In this document: positions 29,326 through 39,349 of the stretch, one piece after another
Layout of the letters: every line of letters starts with the position of its first letter
Numbering within the stretch: position 1 is the first letter of the stretch
Assembly (NCBI GenBank): GCA_041875495.1
Contig: CP112982.1
Coordinates: forward strand, 3,100,001 to 3,164,000
Length of the DNA stretch: 64,000 bases
Direction: 5' to 3'
Source of the DNA: Halomonas sp. CH40
Lineage (GTDB): Bacteria > Pseudomonadota > Gammaproteobacteria > Pseudomonadales > Halomonadaceae
Program-made: the position numbers and the translations under genes
The notes under the pieces: generated by a model
Told to the model about the DNA's origin: nothing
The model's input: the letters and a program-made list of their open reading frames with translations, nothing else
Database searches by the model: none

Positions 29326-30693
29326 TCAAGGCTGTGCTACGACAGGCAACATCACGGTGACCTGCAACCCTCCCTGTACTGCCCGTGATAGCGTCAATTC
29401 TCCCTGATAGAGTGCCACCAGATCTGCCACGATGGAAAGCCCTAAACCGCTCTGCGAGCGCTGCTCATCAAGGCGGCTGCCGCGCTCAAAGGCTGCCTGG
29501 CATTGCTCATCCGTCATGCCGGGGCCATCATCGCTGATCTGCAGGGTCAGCCACTTCCCTTGGCAGGCAGCTTCCATTATGACCGCATGGCTTGCCCAGC
29601 GCAGCGCATTATCCAGAAGATTGCCAACCAGCTCCTGGGCATCCTGCTCATCAAGGTAGACAGAGCGTTCCCCATGCCACTGGGAGCACAGTGTGAGCCC
29701 GCGCCGCTGGGCCAGCCTGCCAAGGCCTGAAAGCATGGGTGCCAGGGTGGTTGATAGCTTCAAGGGGGCTATGCGGGCACCTTCCCCTGCCGCTGATGCT
29801 CTTGCCAGGTGATGGCGAACGGCATTATCAATACGCGCAAGCTCTGCCTCCCAGCGCGGCCGCTGGGCCTCTGGCAGTTGGGCGAGCTGCAAACGCATCA
29901 CACTCAACGGGGTTTTAAGGGCGTGGGCAAGATTGCCTGCTGTATGCCGCCCTCGCTCAATCAGGCGTTGATCCCTGGCCAGCAAGGCATTCATTGCGCT
30001 GGCCAGGGCATTCAGCTCATCCGGAAAGTCGTTGGGCAGCTGCTCGGCGCGTCCGTCATGAATGGCTTGCAGATGAGCGCGCAAGCGGCGCAGTGGTGAC
30101 AGCCCCCAGCGTACCTGCAGCGCCAGCACAGCCAGTAAAACGCCCCCCAATGCGGCCAGTCCAGCCCATAACCATTGGCTGAATGAGTGAATATCAGCGT
30201 TCAGTTCAGCATCACTGGCGGCGATACTGACATGCAGGACAGACGGCAGCGACGCTAGCTGGATATCGCGCTCAACCACCCGCAAGGTTTGTTCGCGCGG
30301 GCCGCTCAGGGTGTTTGCGACTTTTTCTACGCTATGCACTGGCAGGCGCTGATCCCATAATGAACGTGAGGTCAGAGTACGCTCGCCACCATCACTGATC
30401 TGCCAGTACCAGCCTGAAAACACCTGCTCAAAGCGCGGATCGCCCAGCGAGCGATCCATCATCAACTTACCCGTCTGCGGATCAACCTCCACCCCGGCCA
30501 AAAGAACGTTAAGCACTGCCGTCAGGCGGTTATCAAACCCCTGCGTGGCAGCTTCACGATAATGCTGGGACAGGAAAATGCCCGCTGCAGGGAGCGCCAG
30601 GCCCACGATCAACAAGGCAGCAAGCAGCAAACGGCTGGCAATCGAACGCCGCCTCCAGCGACGACGATAGTGAGTCAGGCTAGGTCGCGTCAT
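29326..30693 (-). CDS. Two-component sensor histidine kinase
   Basis: 455 residues. Membrane helix near 19-42, a periplasmic sensor of about 125 residues, a second helix (LWAGLAALGGVLLAVLALQV), HAMP, then the kinase core: H box NLAHALKTPLSVMRL, N box ELVGNLLDNALRWA, G1 ISDDGPGM, G2 QSGLGLSIVADLV. The H-box form (AHALKTPL) is that of PhoQ/QseC-like kinases. The start overlaps the regulator stop by 4 bp (ATGA). Likely partner: the regulator just upstream. Confidence 0.93.
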   Translation of the reverse strand: MTRPSLTHYRRRWRRRSIASRLLLAALLIVGLALPAAGIFLSQHYREAATQGFDNRLTAVLNVLLAGVEVDPQTGKLMMDRSLGDPRFEQVFSGWYWQISDGGERTLTSRSLWDQRLPVHSVEKVANTLSGPREQTLRVVERDIQLASLPSVLHVSIAASDAELNADIHSFSQWLWAGLAALGGVLLAVLALQVRWGLSPLRRLRAHLQAIHDGRAEQLPNDFPDELNALASAMNALLARDQRLIERGRHTAGNLAHALKTPLSVMRLQLAQLPEAQRPRWEAELARIDNAVRHHLARASAAGEGARIAPLKLSTTLAPMLSGLGRLAQRRGLTLCSQWHGERSVYLDEQDAQELVGNLLDNALRWASHAVIMEAACQGKWLTLQISDDGPGMTDEQCQAAFERGSRLDEQRSQSGLGLSIVADLVALYQGELTLSRAVQGGLQVTVMLPVVAQP

Positions 30694-31364
30694 GGCGTAT
30701 CAAGTGGCTCCGCCAGGAGCCGATAGCCTTGACCACGCAGGGTGGCAATCCGCCAGGCCCCCAGTTTGCGGCGTAGACGGCTGACCTGGACGTCTATCAC
30801 GTTGGAATCCGGCTCATGATCGCGATCATACACATGCTCGGAAAGCTCAGTACGGCTAACCACGCGGGGCGCCGCCTGCATCAGATAGCGCAGCAAGCGG
30901 GTTTCCTGAGCGGTTAGCGACACCGGCCGACTGGCCAGAGCAACGTGCTGAGTATGGGTGTCGAGGGTCAACTCACCCACGCTCAGCAGCGGATGGGCAT
31001 GGCCGTGGCTACGCCTTACCAGCGCATGCAGGCGGAACAGCACTTCAGCGGCTTCAAAAGGCTTGGTGACATAATCATCGGCGCCGGCGGAAAATCCTGC
31101 CGCCTTGTCCGCCCAGCGCTCGCGGGCGGTCAGGATCAACACAGGCAGGTTGATTCCATCGTCTCGCCAGGCACTCAGCCAGCGCACGCCATCACCATCG
31201 GGCAAGCCCAAATCAAGAATGATCGCATCATAGGTTTCGGTACGCACCAGGAAATCCGCTTCCTGGCCAGTGGCGGCAGATTCCGCCAGCCAATCGCCCT
31301 GACGCAGAACATCCATCAGCGCCTCCGCCAAAGCCAAGTCATCTTCTACCAGCAGGCATTTCAA
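30690..31364 (-). CDS. OmpR-family response regulator
   Basis: 224 residues. Receiver with acidic pocket EDD, phosphoacceptor in IILDLGLPDGDG, Thr in LILTARE and Lys in YVTKPFE, then a winged helix DNA-binding domain (RTELSEHVYDRDHEPDSNVI, DVQVSRLRRKLG). It resembles PhoP/QseB. The start codon is TTG at 31364 with GGAGG seven bases upstream. It is followed by the kinase and preceded by a PepSY gene on the same strand, in the order expected for a PepSY-containing regulon. Confidence 0.94.
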   Translation of the reverse strand: MKCLLVEDDLALAEALMDVLRQGDWLAESAATGQEADFLVRTETYDAIILDLGLPDGDGVRWLSAWRDDGINLPVLILTARERWADKAAGFSAGADDYVTKPFEAAEVLFRLHALVRRSHGHAHPLLSVGELTLDTHTQHVALASRPVSLTAQETRLLRYLMQAAPRVVSRTELSEHVYDRDHEPDSNVIDVQVSRLRRKLGAWRIATLRGQGYRLLAEPLDTP

Positions 31365-31388
31365 ATAACATCCTCCTGAGGGGGCACA

Positions 31389-31739
31389 TTACGGCCTGCG
31401 CATGGCATCAATGTGCACCCCCTCGATTTCCATCAACTGACCTGTGTGGCCATCAAACTCGAACTCAACAATCTGGCCCCGCTCACCGAGCAGTTTGATT
31501 TCATACTCTACTTCACCGTCATCCCGTTCGACTTCCACTTCCAGCACGTCGCCGATATAGTGCGCTTCCAGCCAGTCCAGAATATTTTCCAGAGGCACCA
31601 CTTCACCTCGCTGGACATCATCATGCAACGAATGCCAGTGCTGGTCTGCCCCCGGGGAGGCAGAAAAAAGCAGGCACCCCAAGGCAAGCAGCCCGCCCTT
31701 AAGGGCACGACGATAAAGGTAGTGATTAAGTCTCATCAT
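31389..31739 (-). CDS. PepSY-domain periplasmic protein
   Basis: 116 residues. An N-terminal signal peptide (LKGGLLALGCLLFSASPGA) precedes one PepSY-type domain: VVPLENILDWLEAHYIGDVL, EVEVERDDGEVEYEIKLL, and the typical ending VEFEFDGHTGQLMEIEG. Such small proteins are often made with, and may modulate, a two-component system. It is 24 bp upstream of the regulator on the same strand and divergent from a second PepSY gene, so the 150-bp gap probably holds operators for both. Confidence 0.88.
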   Translation of the reverse strand: MMRLNHYLYRRALKGGLLALGCLLFSASPGADQHWHSLHDDVQRGEVVPLENILDWLEAHYIGDVLEVEVERDDGEVEYEIKLLGERGQIVEFEFDGHTGQLMEIEGVHIDAMRRP

Positions 31740-31889
31740 TTACTCAGCATGCCAAAAGGAACATGAACCATCGATGAACCCAGGCGTCAGTTCCAGGCAA
31801 GCCAAGCAGTGCTATAACGGTGATCACGGTCACGCTGACGTTCCTTTCAATCCACATGCGTGACGTTTGATCCACCCAAGGAGAATATG

Positions 31890-32360
31890 ATGACCTCTAT
31901 CAAGAAAGCTCTGCTGATCCCCGCCGCGGCCCTGCTGTTTATCGGCACTGCCCAGGCGAACGACACAATGGATATCAACCGCATCGACCAAATTCTTGAA
32001 CAGACTTCCGCTTACGGGTTTACCCATCTTGAGGAAATCGAAATCAAACGCCAGGGGCATGCTGAAGTAGAAGGCTGGCTGGATGATGAATGGAACGCCG
32101 AGGTTCGTTTTGATCTGGAAAACGGCGACACCCTGAGTGAAAAACGCGAACGCCTGATCACCGGTGCCTGGGGCATGAGTGACGAGGAGGTGCGTTCAGC
32201 CTTTGAGCTCGCCCGTTCAGAAGGCATGACAACCTTTGAAGAAATCGCGATTGACGAAAGCGGTATGATCGACATTGAAGGCCGCGATGCCAATGGGCGC
32301 GAGATTGAAATCAGGCTACGCCAGGGTGCTGCCCAAATCAGCCATATCGAACGTGACTGA
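31890..32360 (+). CDS. PepSY-like periplasmic protein
   Basis: About 157 residues. ATG 31890 is preferred over 31887 because AAGGAG then sits six bases upstream. The signal peptide is KKALLIPAAALLFIGTAQA with cleavage before NDT. Two PepSY-like halves are visible: LEQTSAYGFTHLEEIEIKR ... VRFDLENGDTL and ARSEGMTTFEEIAIDESGMI ... IEIRLRQGAAQI. It is divergent from the other PepSY gene and the two-component genes, a layout in which the regulator often controls both sides. Exact function unknown. Confidence 0.82.
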   Translation: MTSIKKALLIPAAALLFIGTAQANDTMDINRIDQILEQTSAYGFTHLEEIEIKRQGHAEVEGWLDDEWNAEVRFDLENGDTLSEKRERLITGAWGMSDEEVRSAFELARSEGMTTFEEIAIDESGMIDIEGRDANGREIEIRLRQGAAQISHIERD

Positions 32361-32422
32361 CAACCTGAATTAGTGGCAGGATAACCTCAACCATACATCG
32401 GCGTTAGCCAGCGGCTACGCCG

Positions 32423-33502
32423 ATGATGGTGCTACAGGAGGCAAGCCTTTTGAGACACTTTTTCCTGCCACAGGATGACACAGGCGGACACATTCATTCT
32501 TCCACACTGGAAGGCGTATCATCAGGCTGGCGCACTAGCGTCATGCGCGATATGGCCTGGCTGCTGAACGCGCCGGATCTGGTGGCGCTTGGGGATATTC
32601 CCGGGCGCCCTAGCCTTGCAACCCTGGGATTGCAGTCACCGGCTGATATTGATGCCTGGCTGCATTGTCAGCAGGATGCCCTGCATCATCTGCCACTGCG
32701 TGAACTGCGCCACGCGCGGATGGGCCATTACCACGAACGGCTGTGGCATTATCTGCTCGACCACGCTCCTGGCACGCGGCTGCTGGCCCGCAATGTACGC
32801 ATCTTTGCCCAGCGCAATACACGCGGCGAGCTGGACATGCTCTACCGCACCTGCCAGAACCCCACGCCCATTCATCTTGAAGTGGCCATCAAGTTTTATC
32901 TGGGGTTACCCGATGGGCCGGGGGCCGCCGATAGCCAGAGCCGCTGGATTGGCCCTGGCGGATTCGACAGCCTCGATATCAAGCGCTACCACATGCAGCA
33001 CCGCCAGTTGCCGCTTTCCAACACGGCAGACGCCCGGCGAGCCTTACGCCACTGGCTCACCCCACGTGACAGCCTGGCAAATAACGGCCCCGAACCTGTG
33101 GCAATAGCGCATCAGATGGCCATGCCAGGCATTCTTTATTACCCTTGGCACCGTCATTTACCGCCACCCCAGGGTGCCACGCCTGAGCATCGTCGCGGCC
33201 TGTGGTGCCATGCCCATGACTGGCCAGCGCTGGCCGCAAGCCTTGCGCCGGACACTCTGGCCACCTGGCTGACCAAACCTCACTGGCTGGCGCCACCGCC
33301 GCTGGAGCAATGGCACTCCCTGGCAGAGATTGTAGAGCAGACGCACCTATACGCAGACGCAGACGCAGCCCCAGAGCCAAGAGGCCCAAAACGCTGGCCG
33401 CAGCAGCTGATGTGCTATACCCCTGCCGACGACCAGACAACACGTATTTTTATTGTGCCCAATCAGTGGCCAACGCATATCCCGCTCCCAGCGCCGCCTT
33501 AG
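32423..33502 (+). CDS. DUF1853 family protein
   Basis: About 359 residues from ATG 32423; a TTG at codon 10 (32450) has AGGAGG eight bases upstream and may be the true start. Conserved DUF1853 phrases: LRHARMGHYHERLWHYLL, ARNVRIFAQRNTRGELDMLY, and IHLEVAIKFYLGLP, with E-D and E-x-K residues suggesting a PD-(D/E)XK-like nuclease fold. Family function is unknown. A near-perfect hairpin (ATCGGCGT/ACGCCGAT) overlaps the upstream ATG. It lies 24 bp from the convergent proB end. Confidence 0.82.
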   Translation: MMVLQEASLLRHFFLPQDDTGGHIHSSTLEGVSSGWRTSVMRDMAWLLNAPDLVALGDIPGRPSLATLGLQSPADIDAWLHCQQDALHHLPLRELRHARMGHYHERLWHYLLDHAPGTRLLARNVRIFAQRNTRGELDMLYRTCQNPTPIHLEVAIKFYLGLPDGPGAADSQSRWIGPGGFDSLDIKRYHMQHRQLPLSNTADARRALRHWLTPRDSLANNGPEPVAIAHQMAMPGILYYPWHRHLPPPQGATPEHRRGLWCHAHDWPALAASLAPDTLATWLTKPHWLAPPPLEQWHSLAEIVEQTHLYADADAAPEPRGPKRWPQQLMCYTPADDQTTRIFIVPNQWPTHIPLPAPP

Positions 33503-33526
33503 CCAACCAGCCTCAAGCCGGTTGGA

Positions 33527-34660
33527 TCAGACAACCACCAGATTATCGCGGTGAATCAGCTCGTGGGCCTCGACATAGCCCAGAATGGCTTCGATCTGAT
33601 GGCTGGGTTTACCCGCCAGCCGACGCGCTTCGTCCGCGCCATAATTGACTAGCCCTTTGGCCACCCGAGTGCCCTGTTCATCCACGCAGAGCACCATATC
33701 GCCGCGCTTGAAGCTGCCTTGCACCTCACGCACACCGACCGCCAGCAGGCTGGAGCCTTTATCCCGCAATACCTTGACCGCACCGGCATCCAGCACCAGC
33801 GAACCGCGCACCTGCAGCTGACCCGCCAGCCAGCGCTTGCGCGCGGCCATCGGCGCCTGTTCAGGGCGCAGCAGCGTGCCCAGGGCTTCACCGGCCATCA
33901 GGCGGGTCAAGACATTCGGCTGGCGGCCGCTGGCAATCACGGTGACAGCACCGGAGCGCGCGGCCAGCTGGGCGGCGCGTACCTTGGTGCTCATGCCGCC
34001 TCGCCCTAGCGCACCGCCGGTGCCTGCCACCGCCACCAGGTGCGGATCATCGGCCCGGCCTTCGGCAATCAGCTGAGCGTCTGCATGGTGGCGAGGGTCA
34101 GCATCAAACAGGCCTTCCTGGTCGGTCAGCAGGAACAGCGCTTCGGCTTCGAGCAGATTGGCGACCAGCGCCCCCAACGTATCGTTGTCGCCAAAGCGGA
34201 TCTCGTCGGTCACCACGGTGTCATTTTCATTGATCACCGGCACCACACGCATTTCCACCAGGGTACGCAAGGCCGAGAGCGCATTCAGGTAGCGCTTGCG
34301 GTTGGAAAGGTCGTCATGGGTCAGCAGGACTTGGGCGGTCAGAATACCGTGGCGGGCAAAATGCTGCTCATAGCACTGGGTCAGGCCGTTCTGCCCCACC
34401 GCAGCGGCAGCCTGCAACTCATGCACCGCACTTGGCCGCGCCTGCCAGCCAAGGCGTACCATGCCCGCCGCCACGGCCCCTGACGAGACCAGTACCACTT
34501 CAACACCGCGCTGATGCAGCTCGGCAATCTGGTCAACCCAGCCACCGATGCCATCGGTATCCAGGCCACGCCCGTCGTTGGTCAACAGGGCGCTACCAAT
34601 CTTGACCACGACGCGGCGCGCGCGACTCAGACTCTCCCGCCCCAGCTCATGCTCGCTCAC
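33527..34660 (-). CDS. proB: Glutamate 5-kinase
   Basis: 377 residues from a GTG start with GGGAG seven bases upstream. The amino-acid kinase domain shows [36 protein letters not shown] and [22 protein letters not shown]-terminal PUA domain follows ([20 protein letters not shown]). It phosphorylates glutamate, the first step of proline synthesis; proline is also an osmoprotectant in halophiles. It is downstream of obg in the same direction. Confidence 0.97.
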   Translation of the reverse strand: MSEHELGRESLSRARRVVVKIGSALLTNDGRGLDTDGIGGWVDQIAELHQRGVEVVLVSSGAVAAGMVRLGWQARPSAVHELQAAAAVGQNGLTQCYEQHFARHGILTAQVLLTHDDLSNRKRYLNALSALRTLVEMRVVPVINENDTVVTDEIRFGDNDTLGALVANLLEAEALFLLTDQEGLFDADPRHHADAQLIAEGRADDPHLVAVAGTGGALGRGGMSTKVRAAQLAARSGAVTVIASGRQPNVLTRLMAGEALGTLLRPEQAPMAARKRWLAGQLQVRGSLVLDAGAVKVLRDKGSSLLAVGVREVQGSFKRGDMVLCVDEQGTRVAKGLVNYGADEARRLAGKPSHQIEAILGYVEAHELIHRDNLVVV

Positions 34661-34706
34661 AGTCTTTCTCCCATACCGTCACTTCCCTCACTATGATGCA
34701 AGGTGT

Positions 34707-35975
<1,269 letters not shown>

Positions 35976-35993
35976 TCAATGACGTTAGCAGAC

Positions 35994-36021
35994 AAAAAAG
36001 CCCCGCCGTAGCGGGGCTTTT
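35994..36021 (-). terminator. Intrinsic terminator of rplU-rpmA
   Basis: Stem GCCCCGC-cgta-GCGGGGC with six A before it, giving six U on the minus strand, about 35 bp past the rpmA stop codon. It separates the ribosomal genes from obg. Confidence 0.92.
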
Positions 36022-36051
36022 CCTGTTCAACGTCTTGCCTGGCAAAAATGC

Positions 36052-36309
36052 TTAGGCAGAAACAACGCTGACGAACTTGCGGCTTTTCGGGCCTTTGGTC
36101 TCGAACTTCACAACGCCTTCGTCAAGTGCGAACAGCGTGTGGTCACGACCCAGGCCGACACCCGCGCCCGCATGGAACTTGGTGCCGCGCTGACGAACAA
36201 TGATGTTACCCGGAGCGACGGCCTGACCGCCGAAAAGCTTCACACCCAAACGTTTGGATTCGGAATCGCGGCCGTTACGCGTGGAGCCCGCTGCCTTCTT
36301 ATGTGCCAT
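36052..36309 (-). CDS. rpmA: 50S ribosomal protein L27
   Basis: 85 residues, the normal length. [20 protein letters not shown] and [20 protein letters not shown] are diagnostic for L27, which reaches towards the peptidyl transferase centre. AGGAGG precedes the ATG. It follows rplU with a 43-bp gap in one unit. Confidence 0.98.
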   Translation of the reverse strand: MAHKKAAGSTRNGRDSESKRLGVKLFGGQAVAPGNIIVRQRGTKFHAGAGVGLGRDHTLFALDEGVVKFETKGPKSRKFVSVVSA

Positions 36310-36352
36310 GGTAAAAACCTCCTACAAAGGAAATAACCTGGAAAATGACTGC

Positions 36353-36664
36353 TTACGCAGAAATTCCGGTAATTTTGACTTCAGTGAACCACTGACGGTG
36401 GCCCTGACGCTTCATGCTGTGCTTACGACGACGGAACTTGATGATGTTGATTTTCTTGGCACGGCCATGATCAACGATCTCAGCGGATACCTTAGCGCCT
36501 TCAACCAGCGGAGCGCCAACGGTAACGTCGTCACCGTCTGCTACCAGCAGAACTTCGTCAAACTCGATGGTTTCGCCGGTCGGAATTTCCAGCTTCTCGA
36601 GCTTCAGTGTCTGACCTTCCTGAACGCGGTACTGCTTACCACCGCTTTTAATGACTGCGTACAT
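36353..36664 (-). CDS. rplU: 50S ribosomal protein L21
   Basis: 103 residues: [20 protein letters not shown] and a basic centre [20 protein letters not shown] match bL21, a 23S rRNA binder. First gene of rplU-rpmA. A good sigma70-like promoter lies about 140 bp upstream (36800-36828). Confidence 0.98.
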   Translation of the reverse strand: MYAVIKSGGKQYRVQEGQTLKLEKLEIPTGETIEFDEVLLVADGDDVTVGAPLVEGAKVSAEIVDHGRAKKINIIKFRRRKHSMKRQGHRQWFTEVKITGISA

Positions 36665-36799
36665 GTTTCTCTCCGAGACGGCTTATAGATGCCGCGGCCC
36701 ATTGCCACGGCGCTCATCGGCGTGGCTCTTGATCGACCTGCTGCGAGTAGCGCCCCTTTCGGCAGCCATCTGACAGGGAGCATGATGAGCGGGCCGCGA

Positions 36800-36828
36800 A
36801 TTATAGCGACTTTACCCGCGTACTACAA
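36800..36828 (-). promoter_or_regulatory. Sigma70-like promoter for rplU-rpmA
   Basis: On the minus strand TTGTAG (36828-36823) and TATAAT (36805-36800) are separated by 17 bases. The -10 box is a perfect consensus and the spacing is ideal. It lies about 135 bp upstream of rplU, leaving a long leader. Confidence 0.7.
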
Positions 36829-36945
36829 CTATCCTGGCCGTTGTCAATGCCTGGCTTTTTTGACACGGCTTGACGGCCAACAGAGCTGACCATAGCATGA
36901 CATCAACTCTATTTGGCGCTGTCGCCACTTTCACCTGCCGCGATG

Positions 36946-37959
36946 AATGAATCAATGACTGCGAACGCTTCTCCAACCTCGCCTGCCAGCTCCTCTCCTG
37001 CCCCGCTGCACGCCGTGGTGGCGGATGATTTCGTCGCGGTTAACCGCACCATTGTTGAACAGCTCAGCTCCAAAGTGCCACTAGTAGCGACAATCAGCGA
37101 ATATATTATTGAAAGCGGCGGCAAGCGCCTTCGCCCGCTGATGGTACTGCTCGCAGCGCGCTCGCTTGATTATCAGGGAGACAAGCATATCCTGCTCGCC
37201 ACCCTGATCGAGTTCATGCACACCTCCACCCTGCTGCACGACGACGTGGTCGATGAGTCGCACCTGCGGCGCGGCAAGAAAACTGCTAACGACGCCTGGG
37301 GCAACGCCCCCTGCGTACTGGTCGGTGACTTTCTGTATTCCCGCTCCTTCCAGATGATGGTCGATGTAGGCTCCATGCGCATCATGGCCATCCTGTCTGC
37401 CGCTACCTGCACCATTGCCGAAGGCGAGGTGCAGCAGCTGACCAATATCGGCAATCCGAGCATTTCTGAAGCCGATTACTTTGAAACCATTCAGGGCAAG
37501 ACGGCCATGCTGTTCGAAGCCGCCTCACACAGTGGCGCCGTGCTTGCCAACGCTACCCCCGAACAGGAAGAAGCCCTGAAGCTGTATGGCCGCTATCTGG
37601 GGCTGGCCTTTCAACTGGTGGATGATCTGCTGGACTACCAGGGCAACGCGGATGCCATGGGCAAGAACGTGGGCGACGACCTGGCCGAAGGCAAGCCAAC
37701 GCTGCCACTGATCAACGCCATGGAACGCGGCACCCCCGAACAGGCCAAGCTGATTCGTCAGGTGATTCGCAAAGGCGGGCTGGAGCAGCTGGATGAAGTG
37801 CTTGAGATTGTCCACACCACCGGCGCCCTGGACTACACCCGCGCCCGCGCTGATGAAATGGCCGACAGGGCACTGGCACAGCTGGACGCCCTGCCCCCCA
37901 GCCCCTTCCGCGATACCATGGCGCACCTTGCCCGCCTCGCCGTAGACCGCGACACCTGA
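36946..37959 (+). CDS. ispB: Octaprenyl/polyprenyl diphosphate synthase
   Basis: About 337 residues from ATG 36946; nearby in-frame ATGs at 36958 and a TTG at 36913 leave the start uncertain, as no good ribosome site is seen. Both Asp-rich motifs of trans-prenyl synthases are present: LLHDDVVDESHLRRGK and FQLVDDLLDYQG, with GGKRLRPLMVLL near the N-terminus. It elongates FPP to the ubiquinone side chain. It is divergent from rplU, the usual gammaproteobacterial arrangement. Confidence 0.94.
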   Translation, partial: NESMTANASPTSPASSSPAPLHAVVADDFVAVNRTIVEQLSSKVPLVATISEYIIESGGKRLRPLMVLLAARSLDYQGDKHILLATLIEFMHTSTLLHDDVVDESHLRRGKKTANDAWGNAPCVLVGDFLYSRSFQMMVDVGSMRIMAILSAATCTIAEGEVQQLTNIGNPSISEADYFETIQGKTAMLFEAASHSGAVLANATPEQEEALKLYGRYLGLAFQLVDDLLDYQGNADAMGKNVGDDLAEGKPTLPLINAMERGTPEQAKLIRQVIRKGGLEQLDEVLEIVHTTGALDYTRARADEMADRALAQLDALPPSPFRDTMAHLARLAVDRDT

Positions 37960-38084
37960 TCAAGAATTGATCAAGAGCAACAACAGCTGGCGTTTAATCA
38001 ACAGTTTTCAGCCAACAGGGCTTGAAAAAAGCCACGCCGCCCCGTATTATCTGCCTCCGTTGAACGGCACATACCGCAACGCAT

Positions 38085-38161
38085 CGGAATATAGCTCAGC
38101 TTGGTAGAGCGCTGCCTTCGGGAGGCAGAGGTCGTAGGTTCGAATCCTGCTATTCCGACCA
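38085..38161 (+). tRNA. tRNA-Pro (anticodon CGG)
   Basis: A 77-base cloverleaf with encoded CCA: acceptor CGGAATA/TATTCCG, D arm AGCTCAGCTTGGTAGAGC, anticodon stem CTGCC/GGCAG with loop TTCGGGA (anticodon CGG), and T arm with GGTTCGAATCC. The C1-G72 pair is typical of proline tRNAs. It reads CCG codons. A strong terminator follows 12 bp later. It lies at the edge of an accessory stretch. Confidence 0.97.
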
Positions 38162-38172
38162 AAAATTCTAGT

Positions 38173-38212
38173 AAAAACGGCCACTTAGCTCATCGAGCAA
38201 GTGGCCGTTTTT
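38173..38212 (+). terminator. Intrinsic terminator after tRNA-Pro
   Basis: A 14-bp perfect stem (AAAAACGGCCACTT with AAGTGGCCGTTTTT) plus an inner GCTC/GAGC pair, ending in five T. It lies 12 bp downstream of the tRNA. Confidence 0.92.
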
Positions 38213-38219
38213 GGTTAAA

Positions 38220-38243
38220 GATGAAACGTCAACAGGCCCTAAC
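38220..38243 (+). repeat. Half copy of the dispersed palindrome
   Basis: GATGAAACGTCAACAGGCCC matches the right arm of the 9051-9108 palindrome with two differences. No complementary arm is found next to it. It lies right after the tRNA terminator. Confidence 0.65.
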
Positions 38244-38245
38244 AA

Positions 38246-38623
38246 TCAGTCTGCTTGGCCAGCATGGTTGTTCAAAAGAACGGCTATCAGATCCGCATAA
38301 GCCTGTTCAGACTTCTCTGCCTGCCTGTTCGCCCCATCAATAGCCCGGTCAACGTCATTGTTCGCTTTTACCAGTTCCCTCTGGATTGTCTTTTCAATAT
38401 GAAGATGCCCCGAGTAATCGCCTTCCGGCAAGGCCTTGATTGCCTCTCTCACTTCGTGACGAAGCCGCTCTGCCAATTCGCGGGCCTGTTCTTCCTCAAG
38501 GCGTTTCTTCCGAGCCTTATGTACCGCTGATGCGAGCTTCTGGGCGGCTGTCAGAATGTCACCGGAATGTGCCATCGCCTGAGGCAAGCTGATAACGGCG
38601 TTGCTGGATACATTGGTACGCAT
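38246..38623 (-). CDS. Coiled-coil hypothetical protein (paralogue of its upstream neighbour)
   Basis: 125 residues, not recognised as a named family. From about residue 20 it is helical and highly charged: AAQKLASAVHKARKKRLEEE ... IEKTIQRELVKANNDVDRAI ... AEKSEQAYADLIAVLLNN. The neighbour at 38649 shares the same pattern (AAKTLALAAKKREKNL, KSQGAYKELLSII), so the two are paralogues. No signal peptide or membrane segment. The 26-bp spacing suggests an operon. Both face away from a metallopeptidase-like gene at 39350. Confidence 0.65.
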   Translation of the reverse strand: MRTNVSSNAVISLPQAMAHSGDILTAAQKLASAVHKARKKRLEEEQARELAERLRHEVREAIKALPEGDYSGHLHIEKTIQRELVKANNDVDRAIDGANRQAEKSEQAYADLIAVLLNNHAGQAD

Positions 38624-38648
38624 ATATTTCCCCGTTTGCTTACAGCGC

Positions 38649-39131
38649 TTAGTTTGACGGAGTAATAATGCTCAGCAATTCCTTGTAAGCGCCCTGTGAT
38701 TTTTCCGTTTCCTCATCAGCGCTTTCCACTGCCTTGTCGAGTTTTTTCAATGCTTTCAGTACGTCCTTCTGGACATCTTCAAAGCTGCGCATCTCTGTTG
38801 TCACCCGTTTTTCCAGGCGGGCCTCAAAGGCATCATTGGCCTCTTTTTGAAGCGCCCTTGCGGCCTGCTCGGCTTCATCTTTTTCAACAAGATTTTTCTC
38901 ACGCTTTTTTGCTGCCAAGGCCAGGGTTTTGGCCGCTTCCAGGATATCGTCCACCCGTGGGGTGATCTCTTCCAGTGACAATACGGGATACCCGTGATCG
39001 TCTACGGACGCCGAGTGACTGCCCGTGTCATCGACTGTGGTTTCAGAGTCAATGTAACGCTCTACGCTGGCATCAGGGCCTGCGCCATGTTCGTGCCGAT
39101 CATTCATCAGATGCTGCTCTCCCGTGTACAT
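38649..39131 (-). CDS. Coiled-coil hypothetical protein (paralogue of 38246-38623)
   Basis: About 160 residues from ATG 39131 (MYTGEQHLMNDRHEHG), chosen for GGAGG eight bases upstream; the open frame continues to 39188. An acidic N-terminal 65 residues (DASVERYIDSETTVDDTGSH) precedes a long Lys/Glu-rich coiled coil ending EETEKSQGAYKELLSIITPS. No known domain. It is divergent from the HEWYH-motif gene over a 218-bp gap. Confidence 0.68.
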   Translation of the reverse strand: MYTGEQHLMNDRHEHGAGPDASVERYIDSETTVDDTGSHSASVDDHGYPVLSLEEITPRVDDILEAAKTLALAAKKREKNLVEKDEAEQAARALQKEANDAFEARLEKRVTTEMRSFEDVQKDVLKALKKLDKAVESADEETEKSQGAYKELLSIITPSN

Positions 39132-39349
39132 AAAGAATTCCTCCGGACGTGACTGGTGTTGCCCACCACATCGTAATCCGGCAATCAAACAGGTTGCTCA
39201 AGAGACACTCTGTCCCACGGCTATAGGCCGACGTAGGATATATAAACGACTGACGTGTTAATATAGCCGTTTCGAAAATTGGCGCGTTTGCGTTGGCATG
39301 AAGTCGTCGTACCGAAGGCGGTGCCTTCATTGAGCCGAGGAGAATATTC

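Noticed and set aside
38085..38161. tRNA-Pro as integration target of a genomic island
   Set aside because: I found no direct repeat of the tRNA 3' end and no integrase within the window.
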